From contig NZ_JAHXBF010000001.1 in NCBI RefSeq assembly GCF_020103695.1, positions 558,001 to 622,000 on the forward strand: DNA of 64,000 nucleotides. The letters are read 5' to 3'. Shown piece by piece: positions 51,918 to 61,018 of this stretch. A program made the translations under genes and the position numbers. This stretch comes from Hyalangium versicolor (GTDB lineage: Bacteria; Myxococcota; Myxococcia; Myxococcales; Myxococcaceae). The notes beneath the pieces were generated by a model. It was not told the origin of the DNA. It saw only the letters and a program-made list of their open reading frames with translations, and made no database searches. Every line of letters begins with the position of its first letter. Position 1 is the first letter of the stretch.

Positions 51918-52634
51918 ATGCGGCTAGGTTCGTTCATGATCGTGGCAGTGCTGGGACTTGACTGCTCACCGCCCAAGGTGAGTCCCGGGGTTCTCCACCT
52001 TGGACCTGGAGAAACGCTGAGCAGTGTTCCTGGTCCCATGCCGGGTTTCGGCCCCTTCTCCAACTTTTCGGACGCGCTCCTTGCCGCTTGCCCGCTAATC
52101 CTGGGGAAGCCTCACGCGATGGCTGGACGCCCAACAGATGAGAACTTCAGGCTCCGGTGGAAGCTATCGCAGGAATACTGTGCCTGGCTGTACTACACGC
52201 CTGACGACAACTACGAGATGAGCATGCTGGTTGCCGCGACCATGCAACCGGACCCGACCCTCCGCACCTGCGACCTACCCTCTGCAGTCGACGATCGCCG
52301 TTATGCACCGGAGAAACTAGGTTACGTCTTTGTTCTTCACAACCACCCCTATGAGAATGCCCTTTCCAAGTCGGATATCCGCTTCATTGTCTCGATGGCT
52401 GCCGAGCACGAAGTGGTTGTCAAGACACGTTCAGGAGCGATCCCGATATCAATCATTGCATTCTATTCGCACTCCGCCGACCCTGAGCGTCCAACCTGCG
52501 ATGGATTCTTTCAATATGTGCCAGGGACAGGAGAATTGATGAAGTGGACCCCCGATCAAGGACACTGGAGTCCTGAGCAGATTGGTACCATCACATGGAC
52601 AGCCCCCGGGATATACCGGATCGACTACAAGTAA
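51918..52634 (+). CDS. Lipoprotein with JAMM-like HxH motif (copy 1)
   Basis: This 238-residue protein starts at ATG 51918 after GAGGAG and has a lipoprotein-type N-terminus (SFMIVAVLGLDC). The folded part begins with FSNFSDALLAACPLILGKP and contains CAWLYYTPDDNYEMS. It then has VLHNHPYENALSKSDIRFIV, close to the JAMM/MPN metal motif of RadC and Rpn11 (HxHP, then Ser and Asp), but with one residue fewer between the second His and Ser. A conserved CDGFFQYVP follows. It is about half identical by eye to the lipoprotein at 61811-62578. A surface metallo-isopeptidase or a toxin-like effector are possibilities; neither is proven. Confidence 0.72.
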   Translation: MRLGSFMIVAVLGLDCSPPKVSPGVLHLGPGETLSSVPGPMPGFGPFSNFSDALLAACPLILGKPHAMAGRPTDENFRLRWKLSQEYCAWLYYTPDDNYEMSMLVAATMQPDPTLRTCDLPSAVDDRRYAPEKLGYVFVLHNHPYENALSKSDIRFIVSMAAEHEVVVKTRSGAIPISIIAFYSHSADPERPTCDGFFQYVPGTGELMKWTPDQGHWSPEQIGTITWTAPGIYRIDYK

Positions 52635-52676
52635 TTGGATGCCTTTTCTCCAGGCTCCGCATGAGTGGGTGATGAG

Positions 52677-53294
52677 ATGAGGAAACGAACTCTGCTCCTT
52701 GGCCTGACCGTTTTCGTTGCTGGCTGCATTCGAAGCCTGTGGCACCCAGCGGCCTCGGTAGGGGATGACCTGTCCATCACTTTCCCGGAGTTTTTTGATC
52801 AAGCGCCCGTCGCTGTGGGTGGGAACGAGGATATGTTTGAGTTGGACGGCCCGACGATGCGTGCTCTTGCAGTGGCCGCGAATGATCTTCTCCCTGTCAG
52901 GGACAATCTTCCGTGTGTGGACAAGCAGGAATCCCACGTGTACCGGATCGTTCGCCGAGGAGACCTTATCTTCGTTCGGATTGACGAGAACCCTGCATAC
53001 TGCGGCAGAAAGCATCCGCGCCTGGACTCGGGTGCCCACTACGCGATCGGCACTGACGGCAGGATCCTGAGGCGAGTGATCGATGGCACCGAAGTATATA
53101 CAAGCTCGGGTCGAGGCATCGTTGGAGCACCAGCGCCGCCAGGAGTCTCGCCTTCGTTTGACCCTGCGCGGATGAACACGCCAACATTCCTCCTCAAGTC
53201 GCACGATGGGGGTGTGAGCCCCGAGAAGGAAACACCACCAACCCCGCCATCCCCTGGTGATGGCGGCGCGCCTTTGAGTCCTGATGCAGGGTAG
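52677..53294 (+). CDS. Small lipoprotein, partner of the JAMM-like protein (copy 1)
   Basis: This 205-residue protein has a lipoprotein signal ending in VFVAGC. The body has SITFPEFFDQAPVAVGG, ELDGPTMRALAVAANDLLPV, RRGDLIFVRID and AIGTDGRILRRVIDG. The last 50 residues are a low-complexity Pro/Gly tail. It is paralogous to 62575-63168, which likewise follows a JAMM-like lipoprotein, so the two genes form a conserved pair. I do not recognise the family. A cognate inhibitor or a binding partner of the JAMM-like protein is a reasonable inference. GTG 52665 is an alternative start. Confidence 0.68.
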   Translation: MRKRTLLLGLTVFVAGCIRSLWHPAASVGDDLSITFPEFFDQAPVAVGGNEDMFELDGPTMRALAVAANDLLPVRDNLPCVDKQESHVYRIVRRGDLIFVRIDENPAYCGRKHPRLDSGAHYAIGTDGRILRRVIDGTEVYTSSGRGIVGAPAPPGVSPSFDPARMNTPTFLLKSHDGGVSPEKETPPTPPSPGDGGAPLSPDAG

Positions 53295-53534
53295 TGGCTT
53301 TTCGAGAGCCGGGCTTCACTACAGAGAGGTTTGGGGGCCCCCGAGGCTCTGCACAACACCGAGAACATGATTGCGGTCGATGCCGACACCTACGCGAAGA
53401 TCAGTGCGTATTACTCCTCGAAGCAGAAGTTCACGGGCGGCATGGTCGTGCGTGAACGGCTGCGCACAAAATCATATGAGGAACAAAGAGAGTCTGGACT
53501 GAAGACCCTGAGGCAATTTGGAGTCATCCCATGA
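53295..53534 (+). pseudogene. C-terminal fragment of a toxin-like protein
   Basis: An open frame without a convincing start encodes ALHNTENMIAVDADTYAKIS, then YYSSKQKFTGGMVVRERL and SYEEQRESGLKTLRQFGVI. The pattern resembles the extreme C-terminus of nuclease-type polymorphic toxins of myxobacteria. The rest of the toxin is absent: the frame is closed by the stop of the preceding lipoprotein gene. I read it as a remnant left by rearrangement; the family assignment is from memory and uncertain. Confidence 0.45.
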
Positions 53535-53555
53535 AGGCAGCACAATTCAAGAGTC

Positions 53556-53885
53556 TCACTCCGTAAACCCCCGGTCCTGCCCAGGTCGCGCGAGTGCCGT
53601 GGGGGGATACCCCCTGAGTTGTAGCTCGTGAGCCGACGTCTTCTCGCTGCGCCGCCCGTAGAGCTGGCGCAGTGCCTGCTTGAGTCGCTGCGCCGTCGAG
53701 TCGTGCGCCTCGCGCAGCCGGGCCAGCAAGTCCATCAACAGCTCAATGGCCTTGTCCCCCTGGCCCGCCTCCAACAGCCCCAGCACGTAGGCGCGCACAC
53801 CCTCCATGTCCTCGGACTTGGGGGGCCGCTGCTGCTCCTGTTTGAGTTCCCCGGCCTCGTCTGCCTCTGTCGCGGGCGTCGTCAT
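53556..53885 (-). pseudogene. IS66 TnpC N-terminal fragment
   Basis: These 109 residues contain the N-terminal helix region of IS66 main transposases: LLARLREAHDSTAQRLKQAL followed by RQLYGRRSEKTSAHEL. The full transposase is about 500 residues; here the frame ends shortly after GYPPTALARPGQDRG. The catalytic DDE domain is missing. The N-terminal Glu-rich extension is unusual for the family. It starts 68 nt after the tnpB-like gene. Confidence 0.6.
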
Positions 53886-53953
53886 GCCCGCGCAGGTATG
53901 CCAACCCAGGGAGTAGGACGCAACTCAAAAGCCGTAGGGCGTCCTGTGGCCTC

Positions 53954-54322
53954 TCAGTGCACGGCACGCCGACGCGTTCGCGCTGCCTCCACCAGCGACA
54001 GCAGTTCCACCAACTGCTTGGCCTCCAGGCTCACCGAGGCTTGCCCCTCGACCACGGGCGGCACGCGGAAGCGCCTCGCCTCCAGCCGTTTGCTCACCAC
54101 GCAGAAACCATTGGCATCCCAGCTCAGGAGGATTCTCTGGGGGCTCCTGGGCATCGGGACCAGGTGCTTGGTCGCCTTCCTGGTCCGCTCCTGCTCGAGG
54201 ATCATGGCCTCCGTGAGGACCAAGCAGAGTGCCTTGGCCTCTTCGAGCGTCATCGGCCGGAGCAGGCGGCAGCTCCGGACGACGCAGATGATCTTCTTCA
54301 AGGTGTCCTCCATGCGGCGCAC
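53954..54322 (-). CDS. tnpB: IS66 TnpB-like accessory protein
   Basis: The C-terminal 70 residues match the IS66 ORF2 (TnpB) signature: ILLSWDANGFCVVSKRLEAR, then RFRVPPVVEG and LEAKQLVELLSLV. The N-terminal half (MEDTLKKIICVVRSCRLL) does not look like a standard TnpB start, which normally carries a V..DMR.. segment, so the gene may be divergent or rearranged. It precedes the transposase fragment as in IS66. It cannot act without an intact TnpC. Confidence 0.6.
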   Translation of the reverse strand: MRRMEDTLKKIICVVRSCRLLRPMTLEEAKALCLVLTEAMILEQERTRKATKHLVPMPRSPQRILLSWDANGFCVVSKRLEARRFRVPPVVEGQASVSLEAKQLVELLSLVEAARTRRRAVH

Positions 54323-54587
54323 GCACAGAGGGCATGGAGCCCACGTAGCGCGCGTGATGCGCGCCAGCGAGGGCGCAGGGGTGGGAGGGAGCCAATGACG
54401 GTGGCGTCACGTACGCCAGATCTCGCCTGCTGCTCCCACACTGGCAACATTCGAAGACGTCCAACTCGAAGGTTCGTCACGCCAGCTCAGCCCAATCCAG
54501 CCGAGGCTTGCGCTTCTTCTTCGGCTCCTACTTCGCTGCTGCCTCATGTGGCAGACTCGTCTCTTCCGGTTTCGGCTCTGACCCCGC

Positions 54588-55790
54588 TTGAGGGAAGCCT
54601 CTGAGCACCCACACCGCCGAGCCAGAGGCTCGCGGCAGTCGCCGAGGATCAGGAATGCCCCGTTGACTTCCGCACGCGGGATTCGATATTGCCGCGTATC
54701 CAGTGACTCGGTTAAGTATGAGGGGGCTGCGCTGATTCACCGGGCATGGGCCATCGCGTGTGCATGGCTGCTTGGGGCGGAACCGGCGACCGCTCCGAAG
54801 GCGGCCGGGCTTCCCTCGGGGAATGTCTTATCCCCCCAGCCCCAATGGGTGGAAGTCCCCACGCCCCGGGAACCCTCCCAGGAAAGCATTGAGGAGGCCC
54901 AGCGCGTGCTCGTGAGGGGGCAGCAGGAGAAGCCCCCCATGATTGATCTAGAGGATCTCTTCGGGTTCGAGCCCGCCAAGCTGATGCTCATCGGAGACGA
55001 CGTCCCCCTCCCAACGCTGCGAGAAGTTCCCGTCTTCGACGGCGCACAGCTCATCGTGCCGGAGACGTCTGATTCCCAGGTGCCGGAGCCCGATCCCGGG
55101 AACGAGGCCGGCGCGGGGGCTTCCCTGATACGCAAGGAGGACGACCACTCGTTCCTAGACGTCGTGGCCGTCGGGCGGGACGGAGGTTTCCATTGCACGG
55201 GAGTCCTGGTGGGCCCGGCGCTGGTGCTGACGGCGCGTCACTGCCTGCCCGCAGAGCGGGTGCTTTTCGGCGTGGAGGTGGAACGCCCCCTAGCTGAAGT
55301 AGAGGTTGCGCGCGAGGCAATTCCGGAGGACGACACCTTGGACGCGGCCGTCCTGCACTTAGCTCAGCCTATCGATGCGGTGACACCCAGGAGCTGGCGG
55401 CGAAGCACGGATGCCGCGCCACCACGTGCGTTTGTCATGCTCATGGGTTTCGGCTCGAACGAGCCGTCCGGCCAGAGCGGAGCGGGACGCAAGCGCAAGG
55501 CGCTCGTGCCCGTGGCTGGCTGGGGCTGCGAGGGCAGCCGGGTACGCTGGAGCGGCTGCGACCCGCGCCAGGAGATGGTAATCCCAGGCAGCCGCGGTCG
55601 CGACACCTGCGATGGAGACAGCGGGGGCCCGGTCTTCGAGCCCCACGAGGGCACTTGGCAGTTGCTGGCGCTTGTTTCACGCCCCATCGCCGCCACCCGC
55701 ACACGCTGCGGTGAAGGTGGCGTTTACGTGCGCGTGGACCGGCTGGCGGACTGGCTGGAGGCGCAGCTCGCGGAATCCTTGTCACGGTAG
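54588..55790 (+). CDS. Secreted trypsin-like serine protease (S1)
   Basis: The catalytic triad of a chymotrypsin-fold protease is visible: His in VLTARHCLP, Asp in DDTLDAAVLHLAQP and Ser in DTCDGDSGGPVF. Cys pairs are placed as in trypsin-like enzymes (FHCTGVLVGPALVLTA opens the domain). The mature domain is about 210 residues and is preceded by about 140 residues that are probably a propeptide, rich in Pro and Glu. The 5' end is uncertain: the open frame starts at TTG 54588, while a signal-like stretch (HRAWAIACAWLLGA) begins near 54735, where only CTG or other weak starts are available. It is followed after 11 nt by the large secreted protein. Confidence 0.85.
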   Translation: MREASEHPHRRARGSRQSPRIRNAPLTSARGIRYCRVSSDSVKYEGAALIHRAWAIACAWLLGAEPATAPKAAGLPSGNVLSPQPQWVEVPTPREPSQESIEEAQRVLVRGQQEKPPMIDLEDLFGFEPAKLMLIGDDVPLPTLREVPVFDGAQLIVPETSDSQVPEPDPGNEAGAGASLIRKEDDHSFLDVVAVGRDGGFHCTGVLVGPALVLTARHCLPAERVLFGVEVERPLAEVEVAREAIPEDDTLDAAVLHLAQPIDAVTPRSWRRSTDAAPPRAFVMLMGFGSNEPSGQSGAGRKRKALVPVAGWGCEGSRVRWSGCDPRQEMVIPGSRGRDTCDGDSGGPVFEPHEGTWQLLALVSRPIAATRTRCGEGGVYVRVDRLADWLEAQLAESLSR

Positions 55791-55801
55791 GAGGCTCTTC
55801 G

Positions 55802-58144
55802 ATGAGGCAGTGGGTGTCCTGGAAGTGGGGGCCCGTGGTAGTGGCACTGCTGGTGGCGGGGCGAGCAGCGGCGGTATCCCCTAACTGCCCCAAAGAGCGG
55901 CTGTGCCTCAAGACGGGCGAATTCAAGCGCGTCCTGGTGATGCCCAAGAGGCTGTTGCCGACACGGCTGCGCGTCAGCTTCGACAGCGAGGTGGTGCCAG
56001 ACGACAAGGCTGTGGCGCCAGAAGACAAACCGGACTGGATGGGGCCTGCTGGCCAGCATGTGGAGTTGGAATGGGACCCTCTCCAGTCCACACGGGTTCC
56101 CAGGACTGTGAACCTGGGGCCAGGACAGTGGTCCATCTCGTTCACTATGGAGCCTCTGCCGCTGTCCTCCTCGGACCCGCAGCGGCTGCCCGTGTACCTG
56201 TCCGCTAGCTTTGAGGAAACCTCCGACCCGGCCATTCGCATGCAGAAGACCTTCAAGGGAACCTTCCACTATCTTGCGGAGCGGGTGAAGAAGCCCTCCA
56301 GCCCAGCGGAAGCGGAGCAACGAACCATCAGTGTCGACGCACTCGACAAGAGCGCCGGGGCCTATGCACCTGTGGAGGTGACCTTTCAGGTGCTGGACCT
56401 GCCCTCGCTGGAGGAAACGGTGGGCGGGCTGTCCGCGACCGAGGGCGGTGCCATCGGTGGAAGGAGCCTCGACGTCACGGCGAGCCAGGCGGTGAACGAG
56501 CTGTTCTCCATCCTCGCCGAGTTGGCCTTCGAGCAGGCCAGCGCCCGGGCCTTCCAGGTTCTCTCGGACCGGTTGACCACCCTGACCTGCTCGAAGCTTC
56601 GCATGAGCACGTTGCTGAGCGGCGTTCCCAAGAATGACGTGACGCGGTTCGTGCTGCGCCCCCCGGACGAGCCGACTGCGGGCGATGAATTCACCAAGGA
56701 CCTGCTGCTTCCCAATACATGTTCGGCGGTGAAGGGCCTCCGCATGGAGGAACTCGCCACTGCGGGCAGCACACTCCTGGATGCGTTGGCGCGTGACGTG
56801 CTGTGGGTCACCTCCAGCGCGCTTCTCCCCAGCCTTACGCCAGTGGCACCGGCACCGGGACAACCCGCACCGGCCCAGACCCCGGAGCAGCGCTACACGA
56901 GCCGGTTCCTCAAGCAACTGGCTATCATGCTCGGGAACCAGCTTGTGAACCACCGCACGCTGGAACTCCGGCAGTCGCAGTTGCTTCTGCTGGAGGCCAG
57001 CCGACATGGGTGGAAGAAAGAAGAGGCTAGCGCCTACACCTGCGGTGTGCAGGTGGCGTTCGCAGCGATGGCGCAGTGCCATGCATCCGGCAGCTGTGAC
57101 GCACGGCAGATCGTAGAACTGGTTCGCTATCCGGAACGCTACTTCAACTTATCCGCGAGTGGCTGCGATCGCTTCCTGGGGGAGCAGCACTTCGATGAGC
57201 TGCGCGCGGTATGGCCTGACTTGGAGCAAATGATCGAGCGGGGGCTCCAAGTGCTTCAGCCGTCGAGTCGGACCCCTGCCCGCGAGCACCTGCGCCTCAC
57301 CGTGGAGCTGGGGCTGGAACTGGTCGAGCGCGGCGCGGCCAGCAGCCAGGATGCCACGCTGGCGGCGCTCCTCAAGGACATGCGACTTGTCGCATTGGGA
57401 ATCGTGGATCAGGACGTGCAGCCAGTGCTGGTGGGCGTGGGACGGCTTATCCGCCGTGCCAGGGTGGACTTCTGCGCCCAGGCCGAGACCGACAAGAACA
57501 AGAACGAGCGGGGACTGGTTTGCAATGGCCAGCTCCCGGAAGATCTCACCCGGGCCACCCACCTAATAGCGGCGGTGACCTCCTATGTCCGGACCTACTC
57601 CGACAGTGTGAAGGCGGATGCGCGCCAGTTGGAAGCCGCGCGTGAGGCGCGCAAGAACGCTATCCGCTCACTCATCCTGGCGACGACGGACCGCACGCAG
57701 CGAGATGGCGAGCGCATCGTCTCGCTGGGGACTGCGGTGGGCGCCTCGGTGGGCGGGCTCCAAACGGTGGACGGGAATGCGCAGTGGCTGACCCCCCAGT
57801 TGTCGCTTCCCGTGGGAATCGCCTTGCAGCGCCTGCCCGATACCCGCGCTTCCGGCTGCGAGAACTGGTCGGGTTGGCACCTCCAGTTCTCGTTCGCGGA
57901 CTTGGGGCAGTACGTGGCCTATGACAAGGACGGCGACGTGACGTCGGCGCGCTGGGATACGGCCCTGACGCTGGGGCTCCAGGCAGGTGTTCTCTTCGGC
58001 GACACGCGAGACCAGTTCCTCATCGCTGCGGACGTGCGCTACTCGCCGACGCTCTTCACCGAGCCGAAGCAGGACTCCGGCGGTGGTGCCTTCCGGGCCG
58101 GAATCATGGTCGCGTACTACGTCCCTTTCTTCGACTTCAATTGA
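55802..58144 (+). CDS. Large secreted protein of unknown function
   Basis: This 780-residue protein has a signal peptide (WGPVVVALLVAGRAAA) and starts after GGAGG overlapping the protease stop. The N-terminal 180 residues look like beta-sandwich material with SWSISF-type strands. The middle (about 230-640) is mainly helical with several Cys (TCSKLRMS, LPNTCSAVKG, CGVQVAFAAMAQCHASGSC). The last 130 residues are strand-rich with alternating hydrophobics (WHLQFSFADLGQYVAY, RDQFLIAADVRYSP) and end YYVPFFDFN, compatible with an outer-membrane or surface beta-structure. I recognise no family. The tight spacing with the protease suggests a shared operon, perhaps with the protein as substrate or anchor. 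Confidence 0.75.
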   Translation: MRQWVSWKWGPVVVALLVAGRAAAVSPNCPKERLCLKTGEFKRVLVMPKRLLPTRLRVSFDSEVVPDDKAVAPEDKPDWMGPAGQHVELEWDPLQSTRVPRTVNLGPGQWSISFTMEPLPLSSSDPQRLPVYLSASFEETSDPAIRMQKTFKGTFHYLAERVKKPSSPAEAEQRTISVDALDKSAGAYAPVEVTFQVLDLPSLEETVGGLSATEGGAIGGRSLDVTASQAVNELFSILAELAFEQASARAFQVLSDRLTTLTCSKLRMSTLLSGVPKNDVTRFVLRPPDEPTAGDEFTKDLLLPNTCSAVKGLRMEELATAGSTLLDALARDVLWVTSSALLPSLTPVAPAPGQPAPAQTPEQRYTSRFLKQLAIMLGNQLVNHRTLELRQSQLLLLEASRHGWKKEEASAYTCGVQVAFAAMAQCHASGSCDARQIVELVRYPERYFNLSASGCDRFLGEQHFDELRAVWPDLEQMIERGLQVLQPSSRTPAREHLRLTVELGLELVERGAASSQDATLAALLKDMRLVALGIVDQDVQPVLVGVGRLIRRARVDFCAQAETDKNKNERGLVCNGQLPEDLTRATHLIAAVTSYVRTYSDSVKADARQLEAAREARKNAIRSLILATTDRTQRDGERIVSLGTAVGASVGGLQTVDGNAQWLTPQLSLPVGIALQRLPDTRASGCENWSGWHLQFSFADLGQYVAYDKDGDVTSARWDTALTLGLQAGVLFGDTRDQFLIAADVRYSPTLFTEPKQDSGGGAFRAGIMVAYYVPFFDFN

Positions 58145-58366
58145 GCCCACATGGTAGCCCACGATGGATGGATTGCATCCGTAGTCCTGGGAGAACTGTT
58201 ACGCCGATAAGGACCACAGGGGTCGGGACACGGACTCCACCCACAGGCAGAGCGCAGGTGTGGGCTACGACGTTGCTTGGCAGGCAGTGCTGCTCAGGGG
58301 CCGTCACCTTCGGCGTGTCTCGCGCAACGCCCCTCTCCTCCTGTCTGCGTTGGCAAGGAACTAGCT

Positions 58367-59986
58367 ATGAATCGAATCACTTTCAGTTCAGAGCCATTTA
58401 CTTCGTGGATGCAGGTGCGTGGGCAGCTCAAGCAACTCGGGCCAGCCCGCGTTCTACGCATCCTGCTGGAGATGGTTCATCATCACATGCGTGCCAACCA
58501 GGGCGTGTTCGTGGGAGATGCGGTCCATAACTTCATCAATCACGCAATCGTCGTCCGCGTGCTACTCCGGCAGATCATCGATGGGAATCTGGACCTCGCG
58601 CAGCCGGTAGCGCTACTTTCAGATGCTGAAAAGCGGGTTTTCTTGTCTGTGTTGAAGCAACTCAACGACAAGGCCAATACCGAGTCTTCGGCTTCACCGT
58701 CGGTCGCGGACATGGTTGAGAAGGCATGGAGGCTCACCCTTCGGCATCGAGGCCGGAGCCGATCTCCAAAGTTTGAGATTGCTCGCGCCTGGATCCTCCT
58801 CAGGAGGAAGTGGAAAGAGAAGCGGGAATCCATCCTGTCGATGTACGACGCCAAGATTCAAATCCCCTTGAGCGTGGCGTTCGACTCGCTCGAGCATGGC
58901 TTGGTTCTGAATTTTGCGCTTTACCATGGAAGTGGTTTAGTTTCCGATGTGGGCCGTGCATTCGAGCAAGTCTCTTTCGCGGCGCAGCTCGATTCATTGC
59001 TGGATTGGTATGTGCCGCCCGCAGACGCCGTTGTGGGTGACTGGAGCGATATCGAGAGTTTTCCAGGGGTAGGTCTATCGAGCGTGTTCAGCGAGAATCC
59101 CATCGTCCGCATTGGGAAGGCTTTGATTGCCCCGGATCCAAGCTTGCTGCTGGCCGATCTCGAAGACCGGATGGTGCGGCGTGCCCTGAGAAACTTTGTC
59201 GAGGAGGGGGCCAAGCGTGAGGAGATTGCCAGGACCATGCTCGGCTACGTCTTTGAGTCGTATGTGCAAGACCTTGTTGCAGCGTGCTGCGCGTTCTCGA
59301 CGGATGAGGAGTACATCGAGGAATTCGAAGTGGGCGCCGGCAGGGACTCTCCAGAGGCGTTTGCCAAAGGGCCCGTGCTCACTATTTTTGAGGCAAAGAC
59401 CACGCGGTTCATGCGTCCGTTCGATGCCCATGGTGGGCTGAGTGACTTCTTGAGTTGGCTGCGAAAGATAGCTGGTGAGCGCCCTGGCAGCAGAGGCGCG
59501 CTCGAACAGGGGGCCCGCTTTCTTTCACTCTGGAAATCCTCCTCTACGGAGATTGTCTCAAGACTCGGTGCATGGGACCCCTCCAGTCCTTTCTACTATG
59601 TCATCGTGTCTCCGGAGGATCCGCCCTTTGTCACGCATTGGTCGGAGTTTCGGGCGCAGCTCTGGCGTCCGTCCCTTGAGCCGGGCGCACGGGAACTCGA
59701 TGCGCGGACGATTTTTATGTCTATTCGAGATCTTGAGATCATCCTTTGTACCTTGCAGTGGCTGAAGGATGAGGGACGCCCAGGTAGCATCCATTCTTTA
59801 CTAGGTGAGTGGCTTCAACAATGGAACTCGCCTGGACTCAGGATCTCTCACGACAGAGTGAAATCAGGCATTGGCGACTTCTTGTTGGGAAAGTCCCCTG
59901 CGGTTGCCAGCGTCATGCCTGCTCTTCTCAAGAGCGCATTCGACGAATTCATGGACCAGACACACGGACTGGCCTTTACGCGCTGA
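58367..59986 (+). CDS. Orphan protein with a possible PD-(D/E)XK-like ExK site
   Basis: This 539-residue cytosolic protein starts at ATG 58367 after AAGGAA. I do not recognise its family. It has a helical N-terminal half, a central region with MLGYVFESYVQDLVAACCAF, and a segment EFEVGAGRDSPEAFAKGPVL followed by TIFEAKTTRF. The strand ending in ExK after an acidic segment resembles the core of PD-(D/E)XK nucleases. Base composition and codon use are visibly less GC-rich than neighbouring genes, a sign of transfer. There is no partner gene on the same strand. A defence-type or restriction-like nuclease is a speculative reading. Confidence 0.7.
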   Translation: MNRITFSSEPFTSWMQVRGQLKQLGPARVLRILLEMVHHHMRANQGVFVGDAVHNFINHAIVVRVLLRQIIDGNLDLAQPVALLSDAEKRVFLSVLKQLNDKANTESSASPSVADMVEKAWRLTLRHRGRSRSPKFEIARAWILLRRKWKEKRESILSMYDAKIQIPLSVAFDSLEHGLVLNFALYHGSGLVSDVGRAFEQVSFAAQLDSLLDWYVPPADAVVGDWSDIESFPGVGLSSVFSENPIVRIGKALIAPDPSLLLADLEDRMVRRALRNFVEEGAKREEIARTMLGYVFESYVQDLVAACCAFSTDEEYIEEFEVGAGRDSPEAFAKGPVLTIFEAKTTRFMRPFDAHGGLSDFLSWLRKIAGERPGSRGALEQGARFLSLWKSSSTEIVSRLGAWDPSSPFYYVIVSPEDPPFVTHWSEFRAQLWRPSLEPGARELDARTIFMSIRDLEIILCTLQWLKDEGRPGSIHSLLGEWLQQWNSPGLRISHDRVKSGIGDFLLGKSPAVASVMPALLKSAFDEFMDQTHGLAFTR

Positions 59987-60250
59987 CTTGTCGTCTCCAC
60001 GAGCGGAGGGCGACGCTACACCCGCACCTTGCTGCTAAAGGTGTGTGCGTGCCTCCAGGAGGAGGGTGACACATCGGACTTGGCCGCCTTCCCAGCACGG
60101 GTGACTCAGGGGGGCAGTGGCTTGGCCCTTTTTTCTGTAGCGGCACAACTCCCGGTAGCACACGATTGGAGTCTTCTTGCCTCCAAAGCGACGTTGCACG
60201 GGCTCGGCGCAGCCCTGCGCCGTTGCAATAGCCAAGCCGCACTCGCGGAT

Positions 60251-61018
60251 TTACTCGACCGCCTTCCAAGGTGTGATGCTCTGGCACTCGCTCGACGTGT
60301 TTTTGAACTGCGGCACGAGCGTCGCTCGTGTGACTTGGCCGGAGTTCACCAAGCCCATGACGCATTCACGAAACGCCGCTTTCGGGATACCCTCGTGCTT
60401 CACGCGGTAGGCACACTCGACGAGATCGCCCCAGACATAGGAAACGAGAAAGGCGTCGTTGCACTGCGGTTGGTCGCCCTTGCACTCAATGTGGCCTTCA
60501 TCGGTGTAGGCGCCATCTGACGAACTCGAGCAGACCGCTCCTTCCTCCGGCAGTACGTGCGTCATCTCGTGGGCGAGGGTGTTGATGAGCGTGCCGCGCT
60601 GCTCCTTTGTTGCGTCCTCCCACCGATCGATTCGCCTCGTGTTGATCCAGGATCCTACGCAGGCCGTCGTTGCCGCCGTCGACAATGGATGCAGCAGCGA
60701 GCACCGACTTCCCAGGACATGGCTGGGCAGGCGGGTCTTCATGGCCGCGAGGACGTCGGACGCCTTCGTTGTCCGGCAGGATTCGTCGGCTGACGTGGCG
60801 AGTGGTTGGTGGTCGAACGCCTTGATGGCCTCGGCGAAGGTCGGGTCCTCGAGAATCGCCTGGATCTCGTCGAAGGCGGCAATGAGGCGCGCAGTTCTCT
60901 CCGGCGAAGCTTCGACTGTAAGCGGTGGGGCGTCCGCTCGCCGGGTGCTCTGGTGGAGGACGCTCGTCGTGCACGCTGCACCCAGCAGGAGCCCGGCGGC
61001 AAAGATGAATCCCTTCAT
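60251..61018 (-). CDS. Lipoprotein with HExxH motif
   Basis: This 255-residue protein starts at ATG 61018 (GGAG 7 nt upstream; GTG 61024 is in frame) and has a lipobox (FAAGLLLGAACTTS). It carries LINTLAHEMTHVLPEEG, a gluzincin-like HExxH metal site, followed by a Glu-rich segment and several Cys (GAVCSSSS, IECKGDQPQCND, VECAYRV). The rest is not recognisable. A zinc peptidase or a fold descended from one, anchored to a membrane and facing the periplasm or surface, is the likely reading. It is transcribed toward the orphan gene at 58367 with a 264-base gap lacking features. Confidence 0.75.
   Translation of the reverse strand: MKGFIFAAGLLLGAACTTSVLHQSTRRADAPPLTVEASPERTARLIAAFDEIQAILEDPTFAEAIKAFDHQPLATSADESCRTTKASDVLAAMKTRLPSHVLGSRCSLLHPLSTAATTACVGSWINTRRIDRWEDATKEQRGTLINTLAHEMTHVLPEEGAVCSSSSDGAYTDEGHIECKGDQPQCNDAFLVSYVWGDLVECAYRVKHEGIPKAAFRECVMGLVNSGQVTRATLVPQFKNTSSECQSITPWKAVE

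Larger units (their letters stand above)
53556..54322 (-). mobile_element. IS66-family remnant
   Basis: A tnpB-like gene followed by the first 109 codons of a tnpC-like transposase lie in the IS66 order on the minus strand. There is no tnpA, the main transposase is cut short, and I could not see terminal inverted repeats. The element is therefore degraded and cannot move by itself. Confidence 0.6.

Noticed and set aside
60029..60520. Plus-strand frame of 163 codons opposite the HExxH lipoprotein
   Set aside because: The minus strand carries a lipobox, HExxH and matched Cys, so the plus frame is a shadow.
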